Origin: Desulforamulus reducens MI-1
GTDB taxonomy: Bacteria > Bacillota > Desulfotomaculia > Desulfotomaculales > Desulfotomaculaceae
DNA length: 64,000 nt
Assembly: GCF_000016165.1 (NCBI RefSeq)
Contig: NC_009253.1
Coordinates: forward strand, 558,001-622,000
Direction: 5' to 3'
In this document: one piece after another, positions 34,464-42,742 of the stretch
Numbering within the stretch: position 1 is the stretch's first letter
Layout: every line of letters begins with the position of its first letter
Translations under genes and position numbers: made by a program
The notes under the pieces: generated by a model
What the model saw: only the letters and a program-made list of their open reading frames with translations
Told to the model about the DNA's origin: nothing
The model's database searches: none

Positions 34464-34708
34464 GTCTACTTTTCTAGTTACTCCCTGCTAGCACTTTTCC
34501 ACTTCCACCGCGGCAATGACACCATTGGCTACCTTCAATAATCACAGGTTCTTTCTCCTGCAAGGTTATTACCTCCGTTTGGTTATTTAAATTTGGGAAA
34601 GGAAAGAATAATCGTTGCTAAATTAATTAATACAATGTTATTATATTAGCAAATGATTATATAATCAATTAGTATTAAGATAACTTAACTTAAAGGGGGC
34701 TTTAGATC

Positions 34709-34948
34709 ATGGAAATTAAAGTATTGGGAACTGGCTGCCAGAAGTGCAAAGAAGTGGAGAAGTTGGTGCGGGAGGTATTGGCAGAAATAAATGTACCCGC
34801 CAATGTAGAAAAGGTGGAGGACATTGCCCAGATCGTACAGTATGGTGTCATGCTGACACCGGGTTTGGTGATTAACGGGAAAGTTAAGGTATCTGGTCGG
34901 GTGCCCAACAAGGCCGATATCAAAAAGCTGATTGAGGAGGAAAAGTAG
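34709..34948 (+). CDS. Small thioredoxin/glutaredoxin-like protein
   Basis: 79 residues with a redox motif in GTGCQKCKEVEKL and a cis-proline region MLTPGLVINGKV, like the archaeal/clostridial thioredoxin-fold proteins often called redox-active disulfide protein 2. Cytoplasmic. It opens the arsenic/redox cluster behind an AT-rich operator-like region and is 23 bases before the AhpD-like gene. It probably passes electrons to arsenic- or selenium-related enzymes; partner unproven. Confidence 0.8.
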   Translation: MEIKVLGTGCQKCKEVEKLVREVLAEINVPANVEKVEDIAQIVQYGVMLTPGLVINGKVKVSGRVPNKADIKKLIEEEK

Positions 34949-34971
34949 TTTGTAGAGGGGGAGAGGAGAAC

Positions 34972-35232
34972 ATGGGAGCAAATTTAGATGCCAAAACCCT
35001 TGCCCTAATCGGTGTGGGGGCCAGTGTAGGGGCAAACTGCTTTCCTTGCCTGGAGCAAAAGGTTACCGAAGCCTTAAAGGCGGGAGCTTCTGTGGAGGAA
35101 ATTGCTCAAGCGGTGCAACTGGGAGAAGAAGCGAAAATGCAGCCCAATCAGGGGATCAAGGCCCTGGCGGAGATGCTTTTACAAAACGCCCAGTCTTTGT
35201 TGGACAGAGGTTCCGCCGGAGGTTGCGGCTGA
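34972..35232 (+). CDS. AhpD-like carboxymuconolactone decarboxylase family protein
   Basis: 86 residues with GVGASVGANCFPCLEQK, the CxxC of AhpD-type peroxidase partners, then the helical hairpin of the family. Probably a disulfide redox protein, not a decarboxylase. Downstream of the thioredoxin-like gene with ribosome site GGGAGAGGAG. The end reads GGCG then TGA; a 7-bp hairpin follows 11 bases later, so I considered a selenocysteine read-through but do not favour it. Confidence 0.75.
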   Translation: MGANLDAKTLALIGVGASVGANCFPCLEQKVTEALKAGASVEEIAQAVQLGEEAKMQPNQGIKALAEMLLQNAQSLLDRGSAGGCG

Positions 35233-35268
35233 AAAGCATAGGACAAACGGCGTGACCGTTTGATTAAG

Positions 35269-35302
35269 AAGTCACTTCCTTTATTAAGGGAGTGGCTTTA
35301 TT
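35269..35302 (+). terminator. Rho-independent terminator
   Basis: AAGTCACTTCCTT pairs with AAGGGAGTGGCTT (35269-35281 / 35286-35298) with two G-U pairs, followed by a T-rich end. Confidence 0.7.
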
Positions 35303-35384
35303 CATTCGGTGGCAAATTAAAGGTGCTACCGTGTTGGGAACTTCAGAAGATTTTTCTTGACTAATCAAAACTACAGATATAATA

Positions 35385-35415
35385 TTAGAATGTAATTATA
35401 TAATTATATAATATG
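35385..35415 (+). promoter_or_regulatory. AT-rich palindromic ArsR-type operator candidate
   Basis: ATTAGAATGTAATTATATAA followed by TTATATAAT is a self-complementary AT block shortly before the permease start. Similar blocks lie near 34640-34665, 36470-36500, 37930-37950, 41865-41905, 44190-44250 and 45170-45190, always before genes of the arsenic cluster. Confidence 0.45.
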
Positions 35416-35434
35416 TCAGCGAGGAGGAATTACT

Positions 35435-36391
35435 ATGTTTGACTGGCTGGATTATTTAATGCAGCTATTGGTAACCAATGTTTTTGGCCTATCCATGCAA
35501 TCCCGGACTGGGGCCAGTGTGCACTTTTTCTTTTACGACACCATTAAAATTATTATTTTGCTAGGGGTCATGATTTTTGCCATCTCCTATATTCGCAGTT
35601 ACTTCCCACCGGAACGGACCAAGCGAATTCTGACACGGTTTAGTGGCATAACCGGTAATATCATGGCCTCCTTACTGGGCTCTGTAACACCTTTCTGCTC
35701 CTGTTCCTCAGTACCCTTGTTTATTGGCTTTGTGGAAGCGGGTATTCCGCTGGGTGTGACCTTCTCCTTTTTGATCACTTCACCTATCGTCAATGAAGCA
35801 GCCTTTGCTATCTTAATCGGTAGCTTTGGGGTTAAAATTGCCGCCATTTATATCGTAGCCGGTACCATACTGGGCGTGCTGGGTGGTCTGGTCATTGGCA
35901 AGATGAAGATGGAAGATCAGATTGAGGAATATGTGAAGCAAATTAAAATGGGTGAAACTGAAATACAGGAACTGACTACCCAGGATCGCATTGCCTTTGC
36001 AAAGGGGCAAGTGGTGGATATCGTGAAAAGGGTTTGGTTATATATTCTCATTGGTGTGGGCATTGGAGCTTTTATCCATGGTTATGCACCGGCGGAACTG
36101 CTGGCTAAATATGCCGGACCACAAAATCCCTTTGCGGTTATTGTGGCAGTTATTCTGGGGGTACCTCTGTACTCCAACGCCCTGGGCACCATTCCCATTG
36201 CCGAGGCTCTCATCAACAAAGGGGTGGGCTTTGGTACAGCAATGGCCTTTATGATGGCTACAACTGCCCTGTCTTTGCCAGAAATGATTATCCTGCGTAA
36301 GGTTATCAAACCCCGCTTAATTGCCAGCTTTGTGGTGGTCACCAGTATTGGGATCATTATCATTGGTTATCTGTTTAATTTCCTAGTATAA
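35435..36391 (+). CDS. ArsP/DUF318-type permease
   Basis: 318 residues with about 8 membrane segments and the family motif TPFCSCSSVPLFIGFVEAGIPLG, then SPIVNEAAF, and in the second half GVPLYSNALGTIPIAEALI. ArsP proteins export trivalent organoarsenicals; others of the family move metals. Preceded by an ArsR-like operator and GCGAGGAGG. A second, diverged member is on the minus strand at 40632-41804. A terminator-like stem (GCCGTTGA / TCAGCGGT, around 36401-36432) follows. Confidence 0.8.
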   Translation: MFDWLDYLMQLLVTNVFGLSMQSRTGASVHFFFYDTIKIIILLGVMIFAISYIRSYFPPERTKRILTRFSGITGNIMASLLGSVTPFCSCSSVPLFIGFVEAGIPLGVTFSFLITSPIVNEAAFAILIGSFGVKIAAIYIVAGTILGVLGGLVIGKMKMEDQIEEYVKQIKMGETEIQELTTQDRIAFAKGQVVDIVKRVWLYILIGVGIGAFIHGYAPAELLAKYAGPQNPFAVIVAVILGVPLYSNALGTIPIAEALINKGVGFGTAMAFMMATTALSLPEMIILRKVIKPRLIASFVVVTSIGIIIIGYLFNFLV

Positions 36392-36533
36392 CCTGTAAGG
36401 CCGTTGATTTATTCAGCGGTCTCTTTTGTTTGTAAAATTTTTACAAATTACTTGTTTACCGGGAATATTGGTGCTAATATATAATAAATTTATAATATAA
36501 GCAAAAGGTAGGGTAAATGGAGGAGGCGGGTTT

Positions 36534-37133
36534 ATGAAGAAGCGTGGCAAATTTGTGGCGCTGGGTGTGATTTTACTGGCCTTTGTGGCGGTGGGTAGCA
36601 AACCCCTTTGGTCCGGGGGTGGAGAGAAAGCGAAAACACCCCAGGTGGTTACCACTCAGACCGAAGCTGGTCAAACAGACACCAGTAAAAGTGAGCCAAG
36701 TCAAGCAAAGGTCAGTTCTACAGATACTAGCCAGAACTCGGCAGTTCAGCAGCAAACAATTGCTGTTAACACAAAGGCCCCTAAGCTGGCTAAACTTTTA
36801 GAAGATAGCTTTGCCAAAGGCAAGCCCGTGGCGGTGGTCTATACCTACAACGCCGATTGCTGACCCACCACGAAGGAATTCTTTTCCCACCACCGGTCGG
36901 TGGTACAGCAAATTGAAAAGAAATATGGCGATCAGCTAACTTTTACTTGGATTGATATTGCTGTTTATCAGGAGTCTGAAGGGGCAGAGTTAAACAAAAC
37001 CGCTGCAGCAATGAAGGTTCAAACCGCTCCAGCCCTGGTGCTTTTTGATGGTAAGCAGAAGTTGGTGCAGACTTGGATGGGAGAATTGAACCAGGCTGAG
37101 GTCAGCAAAGCCATCGAACAGGTGGTGAAGTAG
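36534..37133 (+). CDS. Exported thioredoxin-family protein with in-frame UGA, candidate selenoprotein
   Basis: One frame runs 36534-37133 with a single internal TGA at 36861-36863. It opens with a signal/anchor MKKRGKFVALGVILLAFVAV, then a low-complexity linker, then a thioredoxin fold: VVYTYNADC-(UGA)-PTTKEFF, WIDIAVY, and APALVLFDGKQKLVQTWMG. The UGA sits where relatives have the second cysteine of a CC pair. A hairpin CCACC/GGTGG (36887-36891 / 36899-36903) lies 23-40 bases downstream, a possible bacterial SECIS. It abuts ccdA, which would supply electrons across the membrane. A nonsense mutation is the alternative. Confidence 0.65.
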
Positions 37134-37805
37134 ATGCCAGCTCTGGAAACGCTTTTGGCAGGCTCGTTACTGTTTTCCCTGCTGGCAGCCCTAACAGCAG
37201 GACTGTTCAGCGGGATTAGCCCCTGCACCTTACCCACCGCTGTTATGGTAGTGGCCTATGTGGGGGGCTATGACAATCGCTCACGACTAAAGGGCTTTAT
37301 CCTGTCCCTGTCCTTTGTGCTTGGCTTATCTCTCACCCTGGCCATTGCCGGGGCGGTGGTATCCGCTGTGGGAGGGCTGTTTATGGGGAGCAAGGTGGTC
37401 TGGTATCTGGCTGCCCTGGTGGCAGTGCTGATGGGAGCCAATCTGCTAGGGCTCTTTAAACTGCCTGGTTTTGGCGTCAACCCCACTGGGGTTAAGCAGG
37501 GCAGTGGGGTGCTGGGGGCCTTTTTGTTGGGCATTCCCTTTGCCATCATCGCCTCTCCCTGTACCGCTCCCATTACCGCCACGGTGCTGGCCTACGCCGC
37601 AACCAAAGGCAGTGTGTGGTACGGCTTTACCCTGCTCTTTGCCTACGCAATAGGTCGCAGCATCCCGCTGCTGGCTGCGGGAACATTTACTTCAGTTTTG
37701 AAAAATGCCTCGAAGTTTGAGAATTTTAGCTTAGTGGTGCAAAGGATTAGCGGTATGGCTTTGATTGGGTTAGGCTTTTATTTGCTGTATGGGATTGTTG
37801 ACTAG
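37134..37805 (+). CDS. ccdA: CcdA-family membrane electron carrier
   Basis: 223 residues, six membrane helices, with the paired redox cysteines in GISPCTLPTAV and ASPCTAPITAT. CcdA/DsbD-type proteins move electrons from cytoplasmic thioredoxin to extracytoplasmic thioredoxin-like partners. The ATG immediately follows the stop of the exported thioredoxin gene, so the two are a functional pair. Confidence 0.85.
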   Translation: MPALETLLAGSLLFSLLAALTAGLFSGISPCTLPTAVMVVAYVGGYDNRSRLKGFILSLSFVLGLSLTLAIAGAVVSAVGGLFMGSKVVWYLAALVAVLMGANLLGLFKLPGFGVNPTGVKQGSGVLGAFLLGIPFAIIASPCTAPITATVLAYAATKGSVWYGFTLLFAYAIGRSIPLLAAGTFTSVLKNASKFENFSLVVQRISGMALIGLGFYLLYGIVD

Positions 37806-37979
37806 TTGAGAAGTAATATCGGTATAACCATAATTGAATTTACAACTATACAATAAAGATGGTTCGCGCCAACTCTATTTTTGTGAAAAAATCTAATAAA
37901 TATTGAGAAACTGACTAGGCTATATTTCTATATAAGAGTATAATTATATACATATTAAGATAAACGGGAGGGGTTCACA

Positions 37980-38174
37980 ATGTGGAGCAACCTGGTGGCT
38001 TTCTGCTTCATGGGTGGCGGTGGCATCGGGACCGCCATTGGTGGCAAAATCATTGCTGCGGTGGGCTTTACCTCCTTCTATGGTTATGCTGCAGGGGCTT
38101 TGGTAGGTCTGTTACTGGTGGCCTTTGTGTTGGTGGAAGTGGCTAAACCGGCAGTTGTAGAGTGTGCCAAGTAA
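37980..38174 (+). pseudogene. MFS transporter C-terminal fragment
   Basis: 64 residues resembling the last two helices of an MFS transporter (NLVAFCFMGGGGIGTAIGGKI, then an AAGALVGLLLVAFVLVEVA helix). It has its own GGGAGGGG site and AT-rich operator-like upstream DNA, but most of the protein is missing, so probably a deletion remnant whose promoter remains. It could be translated as a small membrane protein. Confidence 0.55.
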
Positions 38175-38258
38175 TACACGCTGTGATTCTTTGGCCTTAT
38201 TTTAAAGACTGATGCAAAGCAATATAGATCATTTTTAAATTGAGGAGGAACAAGGACA

Positions 38259-38756
38259 ATGGAGAAAAAAGTAAGCTGTGGATGCGGCAATGCTGAACCT
38301 GTGCAACAAGAAGCACCGAAAGAAAACTGGTACCTGCCCTATATGGACCAAAAGACAAAGGGCCTTGAAGTGGAGGAAAAGAAAAGCCCGGTGGCGGTAT
38401 TCTATTGTGCCGGGGCCTCAAATGTAGGTCAGTCCACGATGTTGGCCAGTGTGAAGGCAGCGAACCAGGTTGGCTACGATAAGGCCGCACTGTTGTGCCT
38501 GGCCAGTATTTCCGCAGGTCTCAAAAATATTCATAACGGGGCTAAAAATGCCAAAGGCATTGTAGCAGTGGATGGCTGCCCCATGCAGTGTGCCTTAAAA
38601 ACCTTGCAAAAGGCCGAATTTACGCCCGAGAAAAGTTTTGTGCTAACCAAAGATTTTGAGATAAAAAAGAATTTTGACTTAAATTCTCAGGAGGATATTG
38701 AGAAAATTGCCTCCGGTGTGGCCCGTGGTATATTGGAAGTCTATCAAGGCTCATAA
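38259..38756 (+). CDS. DGC-domain putative zinc-binding protein
   Basis: 165 residues. The N-terminus is cysteine-rich (VSCGCGNAE), then VAVFYCAGASNVGQSTM and VAVDGCPMQCALKTL, the DGC motif of PF08859-type proteins. The DGC family is thought to bind metal through these cysteines. The function in arsenic clusters is unknown; sequestration or transfer of As/Se/metal is an inference. Preceded by GAGGAGG. A second, shorter DGC gene is at 40214-40600 on the other strand. Confidence 0.8.
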   Translation: MEKKVSCGCGNAEPVQQEAPKENWYLPYMDQKTKGLEVEEKKSPVAVFYCAGASNVGQSTMLASVKAANQVGYDKAALLCLASISAGLKNIHNGAKNAKGIVAVDGCPMQCALKTLQKAEFTPEKSFVLTKDFEIKKNFDLNSQEDIEKIASGVARGILEVYQGS

Positions 38757-38841
38757 TAGTAGAGAGATTCATTAAGTCATTTAGGTGGTGAGGGCTATGC
38801 CTTTACCGCCTTTTATGAAATGCTTGCAAGGAGATGATTTC

Positions 38842-39849
38842 GTGGGTGTCTTTAAAGCAATCAATAAACATATGATTAAGTTTTTGATGCTGGCTGTGGT
38901 GTTGGGGCTCATTGTGGGAGCAATGGTTCCGGGTTTGGGGCAGCGACTTCAGGTGCTTTATCCCTTTTCTCTGTTTGTCATGCTATACCCGATGATGGTT
39001 GGCATTAAGCTGGGGGAAGTCAGCGGAGCAGCTAAGCGGCTGGGTTTTATGACGGTGGTTATACTCTTTAATTACCTAGCATCCCCCTTGCTGGCTGCCT
39101 TTTTAGCTAAAACCTTCCTGGGCAGCTATCCAGACTTTGCGGTGGGGCTCATTCTCACCGGGGTGGTACCCTGTGCGGGCATGATAGTGGCATGGACCGG
39201 ACTGGCCAAAGGCAATGCACCCATGACCCTGGTGATTACGGTGGTCAGTTTATTGGCAGGTATTTTTCTCATCCCCACTTGGATGCTGGCCCTGGCCGGG
39301 CAATATGTGCCAGTGAATGCTCTACAAATGCTAAAAACCATTCTAATTACCATTGTGGGACCGCTCATTCTGGGTAACCTGACCCGGATATGGTTGGTTA
39401 AACGACTGGGTCCCCAGAAGTTTATGGAGCTAAAGCCCATTTTTCCAGGCATTTCGGCTCTTGGGATGTACTCGGTCTTTTTCATCTCCATGTGTGCCGA
39501 AGCGGTTAATTTGATCCAACATCCCCAGTACCTACTGACCATCAGTGTGCCACTGGTTATCTTTTATCTGCTTCTCTTTAGTGGCTCAGTGCTCTATGCA
39601 AGGCTTGCCAAAATCAATTATGGCGACATGGTGGCATTAACCTATGGCGTCAGTGGCAAAAACATTTCCATCGCCCTGGCCCTGGCGGTGATGTTCTTTT
39701 CGCCTCTCACGGTGATGATTATTGCGGTGAAACCCTTGATTCAAGTTTGCTTTATGGCTGGCTTTTTCAAGCTGACTCCCAAACTGAAAGAGTATTGGGA
39801 GCGGGTGTTGCCCGCTGGAGAAGGTCTGCCTGGGAAAAGTATGGGTTAA
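38842..39849 (+). CDS. Arsenite efflux-type carrier (ACR3/bile acid symporter family)
   Basis: About 335 residues, ten membrane helices, with YPMMVGIKLGEV, GLILTGVVPCAGMIVAW (the membrane cysteine region of ACR3), and YGVSGKNISIALALA. I prefer the GTG at 38842, eight bases after AAGGAG, because the homology begins there; GTG 38785 or ATG 38797 would add a non-conserved leader. A second, more typical ACR3 is encoded at 42743-43795. This one is a diverged paralogue and its substrate may differ. Confidence 0.75.
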   Translation: MGVFKAINKHMIKFLMLAVVLGLIVGAMVPGLGQRLQVLYPFSLFVMLYPMMVGIKLGEVSGAAKRLGFMTVVILFNYLASPLLAAFLAKTFLGSYPDFAVGLILTGVVPCAGMIVAWTGLAKGNAPMTLVITVVSLLAGIFLIPTWMLALAGQYVPVNALQMLKTILITIVGPLILGNLTRIWLVKRLGPQKFMELKPIFPGISALGMYSVFFISMCAEAVNLIQHPQYLLTISVPLVIFYLLLFSGSVLYARLAKINYGDMVALTYGVSGKNISIALALAVMFFSPLTVMIIAVKPLIQVCFMAGFFKLTPKLKEYWERVLPAGEGLPGKSMG

Positions 39850-40110
39850 TCATCTTAGAGTTTTGGTAGTTTATGAAAGTTTTTCTTCATAGCTACGAAC
39901 TCAACGCCCAGCTCAGGTAGTTTGCTCTTGGCCGCCTCTTTGGCAGCGTTTAAGGCTTTGATGTTGCTCACCACCGGTACAATATCTGTCTGACGAATGA
40001 GATTACATCGTTCCATTTCGTTACAACTGTTTGTTCTAATATGGCTTATTGTGCCGGTTAACACAAATGAGTATTCGTACCGATGTGAGAAAATGTTTTT
40101 TGGACAGGGA

Positions 40111-40140
40111 AAGGGCAACCACCTTCGGGTGGCTGCCCTT
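40111..40140. terminator. Bidirectional terminator
   Basis: AAGGGCAACCACC and GGTGGCTGCCCTT pair around TTCG. It lies between the plus-strand carrier and the minus-strand DGC gene. Between 39850 and 40213 I see no convincing gene. Confidence 0.7.
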
Positions 40141-40213
40141 CTTGCTCAGCATGGGTAATCTACCCCAATCTTTTTCATTGTACACGTAGGTACAGATAAC
40201 CGATGCCCTTTAA

Positions 40214-40600
40214 TTATTTGTTGTTCTCCATAATAATTTGTAATATCTTTACTTTGTTTTCATGAATTACTGTTTGTTCATTAATAAGATTATTGTTTTT
40301 AGCCACACCTAGATCAGTAAGGACAATATGAGTATTAATAGGTATATCGGCATTCTCCAGAATTTTTCTGGCACAATGTAAATTACACCCGTCAATTACG
40401 ATAACTTTTGAGCCATCCTTAGCTTTTTCCACGAAAGAGCCAATCTTGCCACCAACGCCAGCTAGGCAAAAAAGTTTGCCTTGACCATCCATCGTTAATT
40501 GGCGACAAACATCATTGGCAATTTGACCCACGTTAGACCCTCCAGAACAAGAGAAAAAAAGTACGGGGGCAGAGGAACAACCACAATCACAATTACTCAT
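40214..40600 (-). CDS. DGC-domain putative zinc-binding protein, short form
   Basis: 128 residues: NCDCGCSSAPVLFFSCSGGSNVGQIAND and VIVIDGCNLHCARKILE, the same cysteine layout as the product of 38259-38756 but without its N-terminal extension. Downstream of the ArsP-like permease in a minus-strand operon (gap about 31 bases). Confidence 0.8.
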   Translation of the reverse strand: MSNCDCGCSSAPVLFFSCSGGSNVGQIANDVCRQLTMDGQGKLFCLAGVGGKIGSFVEKAKDGSKVIVIDGCNLHCARKILENADIPINTHIVLTDLGVAKNNNLINEQTVIHENKVKILQIIMENNK

Positions 40601-40631
40601 AGAAAATTCTCCTTTCTTAATTTACTAATTG

Positions 40632-41804
40632 TTAGCCCCAGAAGGTACCAAAAATCATACCTGCCAGAGTAGACATGATGACCACCAGTGTTACATAAAC
40701 CGCTGTCTTTTTAGTGCCCATAATTTTGTGAATGACAATCATGCTGGGTAGGCTTAAGGCAGGACCAGCCAGGAGTAGGGAGAGGGCGGGGCCTTTGCCC
40801 ATGCCGCTGCCCAAAAGGCCCTGGAGGATGGGAACTTCCGTCAGGGTGGCAAAGTACATAAAAGCACCAAAGACCGAAGCCAAGAGATTGGCGCCCAGGG
40901 AGTTGCCACCCACCAATTGAGCCACATACTGCTCGGGGATAATTCCGGCATCCAGACCAGGGCGACCCATTAAAAAGCCAGCCACCAGTACACCACCCAG
41001 CAGCAAGGGGAAGATTTTCTTAGCAAAGTCCCAGGTGGAATCCAGCCAACCGGTAATTTCACTGCGATCGAACCAAAGTTTTAACAAAATAGCTAGTAGG
41101 ATGAGGAAAAAGATAGCTAAATACCAGTGTATTTCATAAACAGCATTGAAAAAGCCCACTGACTCCGGTGGTTTACCCCAGGCGGCAAAAATTAGAATGA
41201 AGACCATTGTAGCAAAGTAAAGGGCATATTGCCCCAGGGATCGCTGATCCTCCGGCGGGGGTGGCAAGGTAAGGGCAGCGGCCACCTTTTCCCGTTCTTC
41301 CTTAAGAAAAATGAGGTGCATCAGTAAGCCAATGATGATGGAAAATATCACTGCGCCCACTGCCCGGGCGATGCCGATATCGGCACCTAGAATCCTGGCG
41401 CTTAGAATAATGGCTAAGATGTTTATGGCTGGGCCAGAGTAAAGAAAGGCTGTGGCCGGACCAATACCAGCACCACGGGTGTAAATGCCTGCAAAGAGCG
41501 GCAGCACGGTGCAAGAGCAAACGGCTAACACCGTACCAGAAACCGAGGCTACGCCATAGGACAGAATTTTATTGGCTCCGGCCCCAAAATACTTGAGGAC
41601 CGATGCCTGGGAGACAAAGACAGAGATGGCACCGGCAATAAAGAAGGCTGGCACCAGGCAGGTAAGCACATGCTTCTGGGCGTAGTCCTGCAGCATGTAA
41701 AAGGCTTCCAGAATGGCCCCGGTAACACGGGGGTTCTCCAGGGGAATGTAGTAAGCCGCCAAAAACACACCGGCCATGAGCAAAAAGATATTCCGTTCCT
41801 TCAT
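40632..41804 (-). CDS. ArsP/DUF318-type permease, second copy
   Basis: 390 residues, about 10 membrane helices: AVCSCTVLPLFAGIYTRGAGIGPATAF, then SGPAINILAI, and near the end LLLAGPALSLPSMIVIHKIMG. It belongs to the predicted-permease family of ArsP but is clearly diverged from the 35435 copy, with a longer central loop. It is the first gene of a minus-strand pair with a DGC protein and is divergent from the 41975 gene across an AT-rich operator region. Confidence 0.8.
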   Translation of the reverse strand: MKERNIFLLMAGVFLAAYYIPLENPRVTGAILEAFYMLQDYAQKHVLTCLVPAFFIAGAISVFVSQASVLKYFGAGANKILSYGVASVSGTVLAVCSCTVLPLFAGIYTRGAGIGPATAFLYSGPAINILAIILSARILGADIGIARAVGAVIFSIIIGLLMHLIFLKEEREKVAAALTLPPPPEDQRSLGQYALYFATMVFILIFAAWGKPPESVGFFNAVYEIHWYLAIFFLILLAILLKLWFDRSEITGWLDSTWDFAKKIFPLLLGGVLVAGFLMGRPGLDAGIIPEQYVAQLVGGNSLGANLLASVFGAFMYFATLTEVPILQGLLGSGMGKGPALSLLLAGPALSLPSMIVIHKIMGTKKTAVYVTLVVIMSTLAGMIFGTFWG

Positions 41805-41974
41805 TGTATAAGACCTCCTTGTTATTTAGTTAACTGGGTTGATATGCTTCACCTCCTATACTATACAATAGTAATATATTCTATTATTATAATATTATAT
41901 CTAGTGAAAAAGCATAGCAAGTGTTATTATAAAAATATTAGGATAATTTTATATACTAGGAGGTGTAACAGCTT
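41805..41974. promoter_or_regulatory. Divergent promoter region with AT-rich palindromes
   Basis: Contains ACTATACAATAGTAATATAT and TTATTATAATATTATAT blocks that are nearly self-complementary, between divergent genes. It fits ArsR/SmtB-type sites; TATACT-like boxes face both ways. Confidence 0.45.
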
Positions 41975-42211
41975 ATGGGCTGTTGTGATCCGAAAGCCCC
42001 GAGATTGATTAGCATCCGAGTAGGAGATGGCCAGGTGGGTTTGCGGGGTCTTGACATCATCGTGGAGGCTGTGCGGGGGCTGGACCTACAGAAGGAGGAA
42101 GAGATTAAACAAGAATTGTTGAGTAGGGTAAAGCTGTTCAACTATATTCCAGACTCTGTCAACGGGAAATATGCTGAGGCTTTGTGGGAATATTATAATG
42201 GGCAAGGATAA
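41975..42211 (+). CDS. Small conserved arsenic-cluster protein, 78 aa
   Basis: MGCCDPKAPRLISIRVGDGQ, followed by VGLRGLDIIVEA and a charged helical tail. The N-terminal CC pair and the globular rest occur in small proteins of arsenic/metal clusters whose function I cannot name. The ATG follows AGGAGGTG. It lies 30 bases before the metallochaperone-like gene, so both probably work together. Metal delivery is a guess from the cysteine pair. Confidence 0.6.
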   Translation: MGCCDPKAPRLISIRVGDGQVGLRGLDIIVEAVRGLDLQKEEEIKQELLSRVKLFNYIPDSVNGKYAEALWEYYNGQG

Positions 42212-42241
42212 ATATTCGATGATTGTAGGGGGGGCTAAGGT

Positions 42242-42706
42242 ATGATTTGTGGGTCAAAAACCTTGTTGTCAAAAGCTGCTCTTTGTCCTAAATGCGGTGG
42301 TCGGGGCAAGGGGATGCGCTCGGATACATTACGACACATGATTCAGAATCATCGCATTCCTAAAGTATTGGAAGGGTATCAGCTTTGTCTGAACCCGGAT
42401 TGTTCGGTGGTGTACTTTGGGTCGGAAGTATTTACAAAGGAAGATCTGATGACAAGGGTTTGGTTTAAAGAGACAGACCCGGATGTACCAGTATGCTACT
42501 GCAAGGAAGTTACCACTGGGGATATCCTGGAGCACATTGTGCAAAGGGGTTGTTGTCAGAATCTGCAAGATATCCAGAATCATACTGGGGCCAATACCGG
42601 TAAGGAGTGTCTGACCAAAAATCCTGCTGGAACCTGATGCAAGCCTGCAGTGCAATCGGTGATTGCCAGGGCGATTGAAATGAAAACCCGGAAGAGAACA
42701 GAGTAA
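42242..42706 (+). CDS. CopZ/BFD-like iron-sulfur metallochaperone with in-frame UGA, candidate selenoprotein
   Basis: An N-terminal zinc-type CPKCGG segment and CLNPDCSVVYFG, then a BFD-like [2Fe-2S] part (VCYCKEVTTGDILEHIVQRGCCQN). The frame meets TGA at 42635-42637 and continues 22 codons (CKPAVQSVIARAIEMKTRKR) to TAA at 42704. The family ends in a CC pair followed by PxVQxVI, so UGA stands for the first cysteine of the pair. A hairpin GCAATC-GGT-GATTGC (42652-42666), with an outer GCCTG/CAGG stem, begins 14 bases after UGA, like a bacterial SECIS with a GGU loop. The alternative is simple termination. Confidence 0.7.
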
Positions 42707-42742
42707 AGTTCTTTTCCGGGTTTGCTATTTATAAGGAGACTG

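Noticed and set aside
35230-35262. UGA at the end of the AhpD-like gene followed by a 7-bp hairpin, as a third selenocysteine
   Set aside because: Read-through would add only 7 residues (KSIGQTA) with no family match, and the protein already has its CxxC. The hairpin may just precede the real terminator at 35269.
36861-37133. Two separate genes split by the stop at 36861
   Set aside because: The second part has no start with a ribosome site and is the second half of the same thioredoxin fold in the same frame.
39855-40118. 87-codon minus-strand frame
   Set aside because: No recognisable domain and an odd N-terminus reading through the intergenic hairpin side; the last 50 residues look protein-like, so it may be a remnant, but I cannot support it.
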